Shown here one piece after another: positions 46,001-56,399 of a stretch of 64,000 nt of DNA. The notes below the pieces were generated by a model. That model was not told where the DNA came from, made no database searches, and saw only the letters and a program-made list of their open reading frames with translations. The position numbers and the translations under genes were made by a program. Every line of letters begins with the position of its first letter. The first letter of the stretch is position 1. The DNA is from Tretioscincus oriximinensis (lineage: Eukaryota > Chordata > Lepidosauria > Squamata > Gymnophthalmidae), in contig JAJVDF010000017.1 of assembly GCA_022410635.1 (NCBI GenBank), positions 260,016 through 324,015 of the forward strand, in the 5' to 3' direction.

Positions 46001-49000
46001 AAGTTGATGATGAGTCCAGACGTTTTGCCATTGGCTGGCATCCCGTCTAGGCCAATACATGGTAACTGAATGTTCTTATATTAAAACAAACTTAGATTAA
46101 AATGAAAAATGACTGTAGGGGTCATATGAAAGTATCTTAGTCTAAATTATTTTTTCATCATATTAGGAGAGATGGTTTAATAACCTTAAGAGTGGCCTAA
46201 TCTGACAGGTTTTATCTCAAACACTAATTGTTGGAAGAGATGCTGTGGGTGTATTCTCCAAGTTTCTCATAATGGAACATCACAAAGGAAGCAAAGCCTC
46301 TCAAGCACCAGTGTGCAGACAAAAATTATTTATTTATACTTGTATCCCACCCTATACCCGAAGGTCTCAGGGCGGCCAACCATAGGGTGACACACATAGC
46401 TTTTGTTGCTTTCTCCACAACAGACACCCTCTGGAGTAAGTGGGGCTGAGAGAGTTCAAAGAACTGTGATTAGCCCAGGGTCACCCAGCTGGCTTTCATG
46501 GAGAAGTGAGAAATCGAACCGGGAGACTACCAGGTACGAGTCCAACACTCTAAACACTACACCAAACTGGCTCTCAAAAGAGAGGATAAGAGGATTACAG
46601 CATGAATTGGTTCAGAGGAAAGATTATTGCAGAAAGATCCTTAAGTTGATAAAAGATCTAGCTGTCAGTCAAGGTGGCAGTCAGTAAATCAGGTACTGAT
46701 TTTCCTCAGGCAGCAGAATTACTTGAACTAACCCTGACCTAAATTGCAAATAGTGAATTTGATATCTTGCTTCAAAGTCCATCTTCTCTCAGGAAGTTAG
46801 AGCCCTAACATTAGTGATTCTACAAGTTATTGAAAGGACCTGACAGCACTAGCATGCTTGGTTTCTTCAACAAAGGAACAAATCAGATATTTCTTCACCA
46901 TCAAAAGCAGGTGAATCTTCATTATAAAAAACCCTGAATATAACAACATTCATGGTATAACAAATTTGAAAGTCCCGGTGGAACACCGNTAAGAATAATG
47001 TTGGTTACAATGGGTTTTAGTATAATAAAATTTCATTACGATGAACACATTCACCAATCCCTTGGTGTTCGTTTTATTTGCTTTGTTCACATGTTCACAA
47101 AGATATGTCAAACTGCAAATGGAGAAGAATTGCAAGAATGTTCCTCCACACCCTAAGATAGCTTGCATAAATACAGAACCCACCAAGCCACATAATATTT
47201 TTTTGGAACTGCTTTTTACATATCCCAAAAGAAGTACCACTAGTTGTCCTCAAGGAAATTCCTTGGAGATGTTCACAAATAGTCATGAGAACTAACATAA
47301 GGTTGTTTTTCAACCCAGATCATAATGGGATTTTTTGCGGTGTGTGAGAGCAAAGGAGATTAGTTGAGGCTTTCTCTTTCTCGCTCTTCCACTCTCTTTA
47401 ATGTTTCTTCTTTCTTTTAGGATGTTATAAATCTGTTTCTACACATTACATAAACTTTCCACAATGTTCTCTTTCTTTCTATAAAAGTGTGTGAATATGC
47501 CTATAAGAAAGACAGATGTAANGCTGGTTTGAATGGATTAAAGGGCTGAAACTGAGTATGCTATGTGTTTGATATGTAACAATGTTAAGAAAAATGGGAG
47601 AAAAAGAAAGCTGTTTACCTACACTCATTCCATATTTAATATTTCAGAATGAAGAATTAGAGAATTTTAAAAATAATTCATTTTTGTAAGTTAAATAGAT
47701 TTATTTTCTCAAACAGGGATTGGCTCAGGAGTCACATTTCACCTGAAGGGGCAGAAATTCAATGTTCTGACACTCTATTCTAAAACTAGGTAAGCTTCAT
47801 ATCTTGTTTCTGTTTGAGTTTTGCCAGCCTGTCTCATGGAGTGGGGATTTGAGGTGGAACTACAGTTCTCAAAAAGGGAAACAAATGAGTGGTGAATGTT
47901 TATTACTGTTACAATATGCTGTCTGAGGTGTAATGTTCATTCATTCATTTATTCATTCACCCTCCAGCTTCAGGATAATTCACAAGACAAAACTAAATTA
48001 AATGAAAAGTTCATAATAATAAAAATACAACATTATAAAACTAGAGTTAAAATCCAATCCTTAAAATTTCGCAAATAATATTTTGAGTCCTGGGTCACAC
48101 ATGTACTTTCAAACTTTCAGTCTGGATGAATTAGTGTAATCTGGCTAACCCAGAAAAAAATCTAGAAGGATTAGGCTCATTCTTCAGGACTGGTAGATTA
48201 AGAGTATGTGTGAGATTAAGGCCTGAGATACCTTTAAGGATAAAATGCCATTATGATAAAAAAAAATTTTGAACTGTGTACTAAAATGTATACAGTATTC
48301 ATCCAATTACACCTTGGATGACAGGCTATTCACAGGATAGGGCAGGAGGAAGTATCATCCACAAAGTAGAAATACTGATGTGTCACTATTCTTCTTCCAC
48401 CAAAGAGTGACAGAACTAGAAGGCANATTTCAATTGATTTTAACCATCAGAAGAGTTTATGGGAACCATATTATTTAATAAACAGTATATTAATGGGTTG
48501 GTGATAACTTCATAGTAGAGTAAGTACTTGGAAAGCAGAGAGTTTCAGATTTGATCTTTGGCATTTCTCCAAGGAATACTAAATCTGCCAGGAAGTGTTA
48601 ATGGTCAGCAGAAACCATTTGTAGTCTAATGACTGCACCTTCTATTGAGATCACTTGTGAATCGGGAACGGGTACAAATCTTTTAGAACCAGGGTGATGA
48701 GTGACCACTTTCTTAAGAAAGTAATCCTTCTGTTTTCCATCTTTCTCTTGCATAATTCATTTATTTTATTTATGCCACTTTCCAATTTATAAAAAATCTC
48801 AAATTAAAAACAAGAGCAAAAACATATTCAAAACTGCAGTTGAAAAATATAAAAACAGAATGGGTCAGGGAAGAAACTTTTTCACATAGGAGCTGCTTGA
48901 TTGTAAAGATAGTTCTTTAATAGACACTTGTAAGATGTAAGTGTAGATATCTCATCAATTACACGGGAAGGGCTTTGAAAAGAAAGTATAGATGATCCNT

Positions 49001-51753
49001 CATTACAACCAACAGTGTTATAACGCGAACAAATTAGAAATTCCTGGCAGGACACCATTAAGAGCAATGTAAAAATGCCCCCACTCTAATGAACTTCATT
49101 GTAACAAATTCTTTCTGTGCCCCTGCCTATTCTGCAAGACTCTTTTATAACAAACTGAAGTGCAAGAGTGGGGGCATTCTGTACAGAGTAATATTTTTAA
49201 ANCAATAGTAAAAATTCTCAAACCACCAATGAATGCCAGGATTAAATCCTCAGAATCTGATGGATGATTGAGACAATGATTGGGTTCCATGTATAACTAA
49301 ATATATTTACCGTGGTAAGAAAAAAGGTGGCAAGGGAAAGCCATTTGCAAGAAAAGGCAGCAAGTCATTTTTGCGATGGTTTTTGATGTTTACAAGTGTT
49401 TTAAGATTGAAAGAATCAGGTTGCCTCCAATGAGCCTCATTCTGGGTGTATATCTCAATGGGAGCCTGTCATTCACATGCTAGTGTACGTTATGGCAGGC
49501 CTCAAATGTGGCTTGCCATAGTCTATACTCTGTCTTGAAATACAGCCCAGATTAAGGCTGAGTGTGGACAGGGTCTTAAAGTCGTTTTTGCAATGGTTTC
49601 TGGCATTTATAAGTGTGCTACTGTGATAATGTGTTGAAATTTTTTTTGTATTGGATTTACTATAACNAAGTTTCATTATAACGAACACATTCTTCTGGTC
49701 CATTGGAGTTTGTTATAATAAGGTTTCTCATGTATTAACACTGGGAAGACCCAATTGCAAATTATTAAAAAATGGCATTCTGTAATACAGGGAACCCACA
49801 GTAAGGCATCTCTAGAGAGAAGTTCTCTTTAAGGAACTGTGGTCTCAAGTTGTCGAGGGAATAAGCTGGTCTGCTTGCTAATAATATCTGCATAAGTATT
49901 TTTATCTCCTTTCTTTTCAGCNAAGAAAGAAACAGAGCAAGAGAAGAAGAAGACACCAATCACATAAATAAAATATTTTGTGAAGAGACCCTGATCGATG
50001 GGACCATACAATATAGACTGATCGATCATGTCAAGAACATGTGTAGGCTCGTTGATGGGTTTATCTACGTGGCAGATGCTGAGGCTCATAAAAGTAAGAC
50101 ATTCAGAAAGATGGTCACGCTTCTCTTTGGAAACCTTAAGGGTAGACGACAATAAGGTTATTATATTTTTGCCTCTTTGACTTTGCAGGGCACAACCGTG
50201 AGATTGAATTTGCTCGGCTCTCAGTGATGCTGGATCCAGATCTTGGACCATCCAACAGACCTCTGCTGATTTTATCCTGCATTTCCCATGCTGGAATGGA
50301 AAGAATTCCTTGTGTTTATATGGCCCATAAACTACAGTTGAACCTGATTACCCAACCATGGCTGGTACACTTTATAAATATAAATATTTGAAAGGCCTCT
50401 TTAAGAGTAGATGAGTTCCTTAAGNGTATATTCAATGCATGAAATTTAGGATGGTCATAAAAATACGTAGCATAAATTAGAAGGCATAAAAACATAATCC
50501 TAGTGAATCATAGCAGCATTGAGAACACAGAAAACCTTCAGTTTTCTTTGCCAATATGCTTAATGAAGATTTTACAGTACATTAAAAAAAAACTAACTGT
50601 AGACTATTTAAAGTGCATATAGAGGAAAGTCTGAGGTTCATTCCTGAACATTAACAGAAGGGTGAAGCCAAGACCCCAAAATCCTGGAGAAGCTGTTTTT
50701 CAGGCTAGATGATGATGATTTATAACACCCTTTTTACCTAAAAGCATAGCACATAGCTTTTGGTGCTTTCTCCATAACAGACACCTTGTGAAGTAGGTGG
50801 AGCTGAGAGAGTTCTAAAAAACTGATTGACCCAAGTTGGTNCAGTCTATTCCAACTTCATGCTATTCCAACTACATGTCATGCTTCAAACCACAGAGCCA
50901 GGCAAAGAGTGACTTTGCACAGAATAAGCCAAGCTTTCTGGTCATTCCTCTGTTTGGCCCACAGTTGAACTTATTCAAATCACAGCTTAACCAAACCTGT
51001 ACACTCATCTATTCATTATTGAAACCTTGGAAGAGAGAAACATGTTACATGGGCCTGTTATAAGGGAAAATGGTCCAGCCCTTAACGAAACAGGGTGTTT
51101 CAGACAAGTGTTTAGAGGTACCCCTTCCTGTATGAACTTGATAATCAAGGAAAAAACAAAAAAAATAAGAAATAACATTGGTTGCATCCCCAATTTGCCT
51201 TTTTCCTAGCTATAAAAAAAAGCTAGGTTATTTTTATTAGTAGTAGTAGTAGCAGTAGTAGTAGCAGTAGCAGTAGCAGTAATATTAATATTAATAATAT
51301 TAACATTAATAATATAATAATAATGGGGGTCCCAGCTTTAATCCAGTTTTTCAAAACTAAAGAGGGATTAAAATCCTACAGCAATAGGATCAATCATTTT
51401 TAATTTATGAAGTGATCCAAAGCCCTAATTTACAAAGTCATCTTTCTTGAGCCTACAAGCTCATAAACAGGATTTGTTCTGATACTGCCTTCCTTAAATA
51501 TTACTGAAATCACAGGGTCCTTTCTGGCCATTGTTGGATCACTTCCCATTGGGCTTTTAAATACACGGCAATATTATTATCAGAGCTGCAATTTCTAGGA
51601 TAATTTAGGGAAAGTTTTTAATTTATATAAAATTAACAAATTCATTTTTCTTGGATTTTTCAGATGCAAGACACTGAAGTTGCCACTTTGGCAGGACTGT
51701 TGGATGGAATTCGATGGCTACTTGAACCATCTGAGCATAAGGATGTCTCATAA
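42749..51753 (+). CDS. FBXO4: FBXO4, F-box only protein 4, complete
   Basis: Seven coding exons (42749-43012, 44699-44934, 45817-46061, 47717-47789, 49921-50093, 50189-50364, 51664-51753) join in phase into 1257 nt, about 418 residues; human FBXO4 has 387. The protein is the substrate receptor of an SCF E3 ubiquitin ligase, with the telomere protein TRF1 and cyclin D1 as reported substrates. The F-box spans about residues 84-129, with VLPINVKWYIMSFLSPKDL and LWRYFLIRDLPSW contacting SKP1. The C-terminal half (about 195-410) is the GTPase-like fold that binds TRF1, seen here in RFAMFGPGLEHLDESLV, VDGFIYVADAEAHK and NRPLLILSCIS. The N-terminal 80 residues are expanded by poly-Ser and poly-Glu runs. 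No frame break; the first codon of exon 5 contains an N. Confidence 0.95.
43060..43088 (+). repeat. CAG triplet repeat in FBXO4 intron 1
   Basis: gcagcagcagcagcagcagc, about eight units, 50 bp past the exon 1 donor. Confidence 0.9.
43262..43430 (-). mobile_element. L2-like LINE 3' fragment
   Basis: gtaggtctcagggcggccaa, acaaaataaaaacagcacct and agcccaaggccaggtggaag read in reverse as an L2-type end. Confidence 0.5.
44699..44934 (+). CDS. FBXO4: FBXO4 coding exon 2 (F-box)
   Basis: INVKWYIMSFLSPKDLSNLG, then STDRYWRFTVRDPLLWRYFL and PSWHSVDWKSLPDPDIF, ending DYMTV. Most of the F-box lies here and is very close to human (SFLSPHDLCQLGST, DPILWRYFLLRDLPSW). Acceptor TTTTTCAG, donor GTAAGT, leaving in phase 2. 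Confidence 0.97.
45090..45392 (+). repeat. tRNA-derived SINE, family A, in FBXO4 intron 2
   Basis: Head gcatggtggcacagaggtta, body gaaaggggtgagcaccctct and gtttgagtcccttcgggtgt, and a (TTCTGC)n-type tail at about 45352-45392. Confidence 0.8.
45817..46061 (+). CDS. FBXO4: FBXO4 coding exon 3
   Basis: Completes the V codon, then YRKCFSCHRRCGSSG (less conserved), then AEPRFAMFGPGLEHLDESLV, close to human EPRFAMFGPGLEELNTSLV. It starts the GTPase-like substrate domain. Acceptor TCCACAG, donor GTAACT. Confidence 0.95.
46320..46580 (-). repeat. tRNA-derived SINE, family B, in FBXO4 intron 3
   Basis: Reverse copy: tatacccgaaggtctcaggg, gttgctttctccacaacaga, agaaatcgaaccgggagact (B box) and aacactctaaacactacacc (A box). 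Confidence 0.82.
46945..47085. repeat. ATTATAACGAACA-type repeat, copy 1
   Basis: tataataaaatttcattacg, atgaacacattcaccaatcc and ttggtgttcgttt. Related to 48995-49115 and 49655-49730, all in FBXO4 introns 3-4. Confidence 0.55.
47717..47789 (+). CDS. FBXO4: FBXO4 coding exon 4
   Basis: Short exon, GIGSGVTFHLKGQKFNVLTL then YSKT and a split Arg codon. It matches human DGIGSGVNF and FNILILYSTTR. Acceptor AAACAG, donor GTAAGC. Confidence 0.95.
48995..49115. repeat. ATTATAACGAACA-type repeat, copy 2
   Basis: agtgttataacgcgaacaaa, ttcctggcaggacaccatta and atgaacttcattgtaacaaa, matching the layout of copies 1 and 3. Confidence 0.5.
49655..49735. repeat. ATTATAACGAACA-type repeat, copy 3
   Basis: tttcattataacgaacacat, tcttctggtccattggagtt and tgttataataaggtttc. 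Inverted ATAACGAAC/GTT(C/T)GTTATAA halves suggest the terminus of an old DNA transposon. Confidence 0.55.
49921..50093 (+). CDS. FBXO4: FBXO4 coding exon 5
   Basis: Contains RNRAREEEDTNHINKIF and CRLVDGFIYVADAEAHK, conserved with human ERDRAREEHTSAVNKMF and VDGFIYVANAEAHK. The second base is N, so the second residue is ambiguous (Lys/Gln/Glu or stop); an assembly gap in one base is likelier than a mutation. Acceptor TTTTCAG, donor GTAAGA. Confidence 0.93.
50189..50364 (+). CDS. FBXO4: FBXO4 coding exon 6
   Basis: Encodes RHNREIEFARLSVMLDPDLG, then NRPLLILSCISHAGMERIPC and LQLNLITQPWL, matching human GRPLLVLSCIS and LHLNLLNHPWL. Intron 5 is only 95 bp. Donor GTACAC is weak at +5. Confidence 0.94.
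50725..50850 (-). repeat. tRNA-derived SINE fragment, family B
   Basis: atagcttttggtgctttctc, cataacagacaccttgtgaa and ggagctgagagagttctaaa, central body only. Confidence 0.65.
51237..51325. repeat. (TAG/CAG)n then (TAA)n microsatellite
   Basis: tagtagtagtagcagtagta changing to taatattaataatattaac and ataataataat, in FBXO4 intron 6. Confidence 0.9.
51664..51753 (+). CDS. FBXO4: FBXO4 terminal coding exon 7
   Basis: Twenty-nine residues, MQDTEVATLAGLLDGIRWLL then EPSEHKDVS and TAA, matching human VQDTEAETLTGFLNGIEWIL. Acceptor TTTTTCAG. An AATAAA hexamer lies at 52077, about 320 bp downstream, and is a plausible polyadenylation signal. Confidence 0.94.
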   Translation: MQDTEVATLAGLLDGIRWLLEPSEHKDVS

Positions 51754-51884
51754 TTGCACAAACTTAACAACACTTTGAATAGTTTGTATTTATTTAGATA
51801 CTNTTTTAAAAAATGTATGCAATATTTGATTATGTCTGATTTAATATCTGTAAAGAGATATGCACTGATAAAAAGTACAACTGC

Positions 51885-52020
51885 AGGCATTGTTCAAAGA
51901 AGTAGCCATGTGAGTCTGACTCCAGAAAATCTAATAAGGGGTTCTCATAGCACTTTACTGTAGGGACTTGCAAGAAAAAAGTAGGTGACACGAGCCATCT
52001 ACTTCTTTAGATGCAAAGGA
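51885..52020. repeat. fold-back family fragment in presumed FBXO4 3' UTR
   Basis: aagtagccatgtgagtctga, ctccagaaaatctaataagg and gccatctacttctttagatg. It lies between the stop codon and the AATAAA at 52077, so it may be transcribed. Confidence 0.55.
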
Positions 52021-52076
52021 ACAGCTACTAGGGACAGACCATATGTAGCAAATTGAGTTCTGGGAATAACAAAAGA

Positions 52077-52082
52077 AATAAA
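52077..52082 (+). terminator. candidate FBXO4 polyadenylation signal AATAAA
   Basis: Perfect AATAAA 324 bp past the FBXO4 stop. No transcript evidence; hexamers occur often in AT-rich DNA. Confidence 0.35.
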
Positions 52083-52224
52083 AATGTAGGTGTGGGTTGG
52101 CATGAATAATCAGGTCAAATATTGCTCAAATACAGTAGTCATTCCATTAAGCTGTTAGCTTTGCTCAAATCACTCACAGTTCAGTGCGGCTATTTTACTC
52201 GTAAGGGGAAGGATCTTTTCCAAT

Positions 52225-52312
52225 GAAATTCCATTATAGAGTGGGAATTTGTGATGGACTTTTGGCTTGTAGCCTAATGCTCTTAAACACTGTGCCACTA
52301 GCAGACATTAGG
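52225..52312 (-). repeat. tRNA-derived SINE head fragment, family A
   Basis: cttttggcttgtagcctaat, then gctcttaaacactgtgccac; A- and B-box regions in reverse. Confidence 0.4.
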
Positions 52313-52500
52313 CACTTGTTAATTTTTTTATCATTTTCAGTGCTCCATCTTCCATGGTGAACAAAGTTGACTTCTTTTATTCTTGCACATGACAGTGTTG
52401 CAGTTGAAGTCACATTCTGAAGTCCACAGGTCTCAAAAGAAAAAGTTCTACATTCAACAATGTATTAACTTTTAGATTTTTTTACATTAGTAGTATATGC

Positions 52501-52783
52501 TAGAGGTAGGCAAACTGTGGCTTGGGAGCCACAAGCCCTTTTGGCCCCTTGAGTATGGCTCTTCCACTGACCAGAAAGTCCCGGGACCAGAAGATTTCCC
52601 CCGTTTTACCCCCCAAAATGCACGCATGCCAGCAGCAGAGAGACCAGGCTTGGGAAGGGGGTGAGGCTTGGGAAGGAGGCAGGGCTTGTGAAGGGAGAAT
52701 GGCCATGCGCCCCTCAAATCATCCTGGAAAGGGGGTGTGACCACAAAATGGCCCTCGGCCCTAAAAAGTTTGCCCACCCCTGG
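52501..52783. mobile_element. hAT-type non-autonomous element with perfect target duplication
   Basis: Ends TAGAGGTAGGCAAACTGTGG and the imperfect complement AGTTTGCCCACCCCTG, flanked by 8-bp duplications GTATATGC (52493-52500 and 52784-52791). Length 283 bp; TAGGGGTGGGCAAAC-like ends are typical of hAT elements. Confidence 0.93.
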
Positions 52784-53699
52784 TATATGCAACTGCATTC
52801 ATTTTCCCCCCCACATATTCACTGTATATGACAAAAGTTCTTTTATGTTTTTACATTATCAGCAAGTATTGGAAGATCTTTATATATTTTGGCTGGTATC
52901 ATATAATAACATTGTTTTATGAAGTTTTTTAAAAAAGATTATAACACACTAAATTTCAACCCTTCAACAACATATTTCCCCATTTATCTATTTGTATATT
53001 ATAACCAAAAAAATCTGCTTGTTTCATCATACAGAGGGCAGTTAAACTATGGTTTTACAGATATTGCAAAAGTACAACGTCTTATNATTCCTTGCCATTG
53101 AACAGACTTGATGGGGTTTGTAAGCTATTCGGTAAATAGTTGTTTCCCACTTCTATAACTAGAAGACAAGCCACAATATAGTGAAATGTAACTCCCAGTG
53201 TAACACTTTGTTGTTTGGAACTAGTGGAAGTTGGCACACGATATCTGGAAACCCATCTGAGGAAAAAGTAGTTTGTGGAAGAAAGCAATTGCAGACAAGC
53301 TACGTCTTTATGTAAAAACAATTATGATAGCTTTTATCAAGTATGTATAAAGGAGCTGCAGTTTTTATATCAACCAGCAGATGTCTTCATTNTTACATAA
53401 AATAGTTTTCAATTTATTTCGTCAATTTATTTACATTCTCATCCCTCTGCTTCCTACCCAGGATGGAGACCCCAATATGTTCGCTATCCCATTATACTGG
53501 GTGGTGTATTAGGATTGTTATAAAAAACAGTACAGGGATAACTACAGCTTTAACAAGTGTGGAGAAGAGGAAATTTCTGCAGATATGCAGGCCTAACAAG
53601 CTACAACTCTAAAATTCCAATTAAGGCTGCAGCTATCTAGTCCTATTTTTTAATGGTAACTCCACGTTGCTTGCCTTCCTTAAAGGATATGCTTGCAAT

Positions 53700-53980
53700 A
53701 CAATGTCTACTAAGAATTAAGGGGGAATTTATATCCTGCTGTTTGCGTCCAAAGGGACTCAGAGTGGCTTACAAGCTATTTTTCACCCAAAGGCTTACAT
53801 CTATCTTCCCACACCACATTATGGTGGTAGCTATTAATCCACTTGCGATTTCTTGCTTTCAAACAGCTGAAGCTTGGCTGAAGCTGAGGCTAGTAGAGGG
53901 AGTTCACTCCTTTCCATGGCAGATACATGAGACCTCGATCTCATGTTGCTCTTAACCTTTGCACCACTGTAACATGAATT
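53700..53980 (-). repeat. tRNA-derived SINE, family A
   Basis: Reverse copy: aaagggactcagagtggctt, acaagctatttttcacccaa, aagctgaggctagtagaggg and gctcttaacctttgcaccac. Confidence 0.8.
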
Positions 53981-53984
53981 GACT

Positions 53985-54235
53985 TTAGTAAGTGGGGACA
54001 TCCGAAATACTGCCTTTGTAACATTATTTCCATTTATCATGGAATAAAGGACTTACACTTTCCTTTCTTGTTTCNCACATGCATGATGAGATTTCCCTTC
54101 TTGTTCTAAGATGTTGTTTTTGGTTGCCTGTTGACTCCCCTTCTTAGTGGGGGGTTGAATTCAAAGGAAGACCTCACTTTTAAATTTATCCAAGTTTTGG
54201 GAGTTTTATTTTTCATTCATCATCACTGCTTTTTC
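53985..54235 (+). repeat. interspersed repeat shared with 13895-14150
   Basis: aaaggacttacactttcctt and ggttgcctgttgactcccct mirror the 13.9-kb copy. Class unknown. Confidence 0.45.
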
Positions 54236-54239
54236 CTTT

Positions 54240-55030
54240 GTAAATTCAACTGATTTATGTCTTTTAGCCTCCATTCTTGTTGCAAATTAGGCAAAGGATC
54301 ATGAGACAGAGTTGGAGGTCTTGGCAGTACTTTCCAAGAATGTCCAGATGGGACCATTATAACATAGACATGACAATGTGCAATGGAAGCTACTTAATAG
54401 TTTAGCAGGAGAAGAACAATGAAGGGTCTTTAGCACTAATATTATTGGAGTTCCACAATCATGTGTGACAAATCCCTCTCAGTTTACCTAATATAGTGTT
54501 GTTTTTTNNAAAAAAAACATGTCTGAATGTACCTTAATTCTGCCTTAAAAAGAAAATTCTTATAGATGTTGGAGAATAAAGTTGATCTCAGTTTTGAATA
54601 TTCATTCTACTTGTAGCTAATCTGCTTTTTTATTATTATGGTTTTCAATAGGGTCCATGACTGCAAAGTGAATACAGTATTATTTTTAAAGCAAACATTT
54701 TATGTCAGAGTCTCACCTTATTTTTAGGAGTAACCACCAGTGTAGGAGTGCAAAGTGTAGATCGAAGTGAAATTAGCGGGCACTTTGTTAACATCGAGGG
54801 AAGGTGATAAAGTGACATGCAAAAAATGTAGTCAGCTCATGAGTTTTTATACAAATGATCTTAAAGATAAATATGTAACGAAATCAGAGCTTTTCACCAT
54901 TTCACTTCTGTCTTTTCTTTTAAGCGACTTTTGCATAATTGCCCTTTCTGCATCAGTCCCCACTTCTCTTTCTTAGGCCCACTCCACACGACATGTTAAA
55001 AACTGCAGTGGTGTTTCAAAATAACACAAT
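54240..55030. other. region upstream of the CR1 element, mostly unassigned
   Basis: An open frame from 54767 contains GDKVTCKKCSQLMSFY, whose CxxC could belong to a CR1 ORF1 N-terminus. That would extend the LINE leftwards, but I could not confirm it. Confidence 0.3.
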
Positions 55031-55054
55031 GGTGCTAATTCCTTTGTTTATTTA

Positions 55055-55390
55055 TATAGCACATGTTGGTACCAATGACATTGGGAGAGCCAAGCAGGGA
55101 ATCCTGGAAGCCAAATTTAGGTTACTAGGTAGAAGATTGAAATCCAGGACCTCCAAGATAGCATTTTCTGAAATGCTACTTCTTCCACGCACAAGACCAG
55201 CTAGACAGGCAGAGATTAGAAACTTCAATGCGTGGAGGCTGTAGTGTTGTGAGGAAGGATTTAGATTTATCAGAAACTGGAAGAAATTTTGGGACAGGCC
55301 ATACCTGTACAAAAGGGACGGGTTGCAGTTGAACCAAGATGGAACCAGACTGCTGGCGCTTAATATTAATCAGATATCTGGGGGAAAGCT
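55055..55390 (+). pseudogene. CR1 ORF1 esterase-like domain, broken
   Basis: SGNH-hydrolase-type blocks: HVGTND near 55061, then KFRLLGRRLKSRTSKIAF and PRTRPARQAEIRNFNAW, with a frame break near 55244. The final block reads KRDGLQLNQDGTRLLALNIN. In intact relatives the last block has His (DGLHLN), the catalytic-site histidine; here it is Gln. Confidence 0.75.
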
Positions 55391-55580
55391 GACAGCAACT
55401 GGGCAGCATCCAGTTTGAGATAGAATAAATGTAAACGAAATTGCTGAGGAACAGAATTATGCAGATAATATAATATCGGAGGGAAATCCCGGTTGTAGTA
55501 TTCAAGTAAAGAGCTATAATGAGCAAACTGGTTTCTCACAAATATAAGGGGTCAAACGTGCACCAGAGAAGGGCATATAA

Positions 55581-55787
55581 ATGCCTGTATGCAAACACCA
55601 GAAGCCTCTGAACAAAATAGGGGAGCTGGAATCCTTAGTGAACTACAATAATGTTGATATTATTGCCATAACTGAAACCTGGTGGACAGAAGAAAACCAA
55701 TGGGATACAGTAATCCCAGTTTACAAACTATACAGAAAAGATAGGAAAGGGAGACCTGGTGGTGGTGTAGCCTTGTACATGAGAGAT
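55581..55787 (+). pseudogene. CR1 ORF2 endonuclease domain, N-terminal remnant
   Basis: MPVCKHQKPLNKIGELESLV then NVDIIAITETWWTEENQWDT and KDRKGRPGGGVALYMRD. ITETWW carries the conserved Glu of APE-type endonucleases. The frame stops at 55787 and most of the rest of the domain is missing. Confidence 0.85.
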
Positions 55788-56399
55788 TGAATCCTAATAA
55801 CTTGAATTTCCAGATAAAACAGACCTATCCACAGAAGCACTGGGGGATAGCATTAACAGAAATTTTCCAAAAATGAGGATAATGGTAAAAAAAAAAATTA
55901 AAAGGGAAAGTGAGAAAAGTCCAGTCTCTTCATAACACGTGGAAATTGTTTGCAAATACAATATTGGAAGCTCAAATAAAGTGCATTCCCAAGAGAAGAA
56001 AGGGTTCTGCCAAGTCCAAGAAGATACCCATATGGCTTACCTCTGCAGTAAAGGAAGTAANTAGAATGAAGAGAAATTCATTTAAAAAGTGGAAGGCTTA
56101 TCCTAGTGAGAACAGAAGGGAGCACAAATTGACAAACCAAATGCAAGGTGGTAGTCAGGGATGCCAAGAAAAACTTTGAGGAGCACATTGCAAAGAATAT
56201 TAAAAGAAATAATAAGGACTTTTTNAAATACATCAGAAATAAGAATCCTACCTGGAAAGCAGTCGGACAAAAGGGGATAGATAATCAAGGAGGACATGGA
56301 AATTGCAGAGGTTAAATTAATTTTTTGCTTCAGTTTTCACTGAAGAAGACAGAAGATATTTACCCGCAACATATTTACTCTTCTCAGGAAGAACACCAG

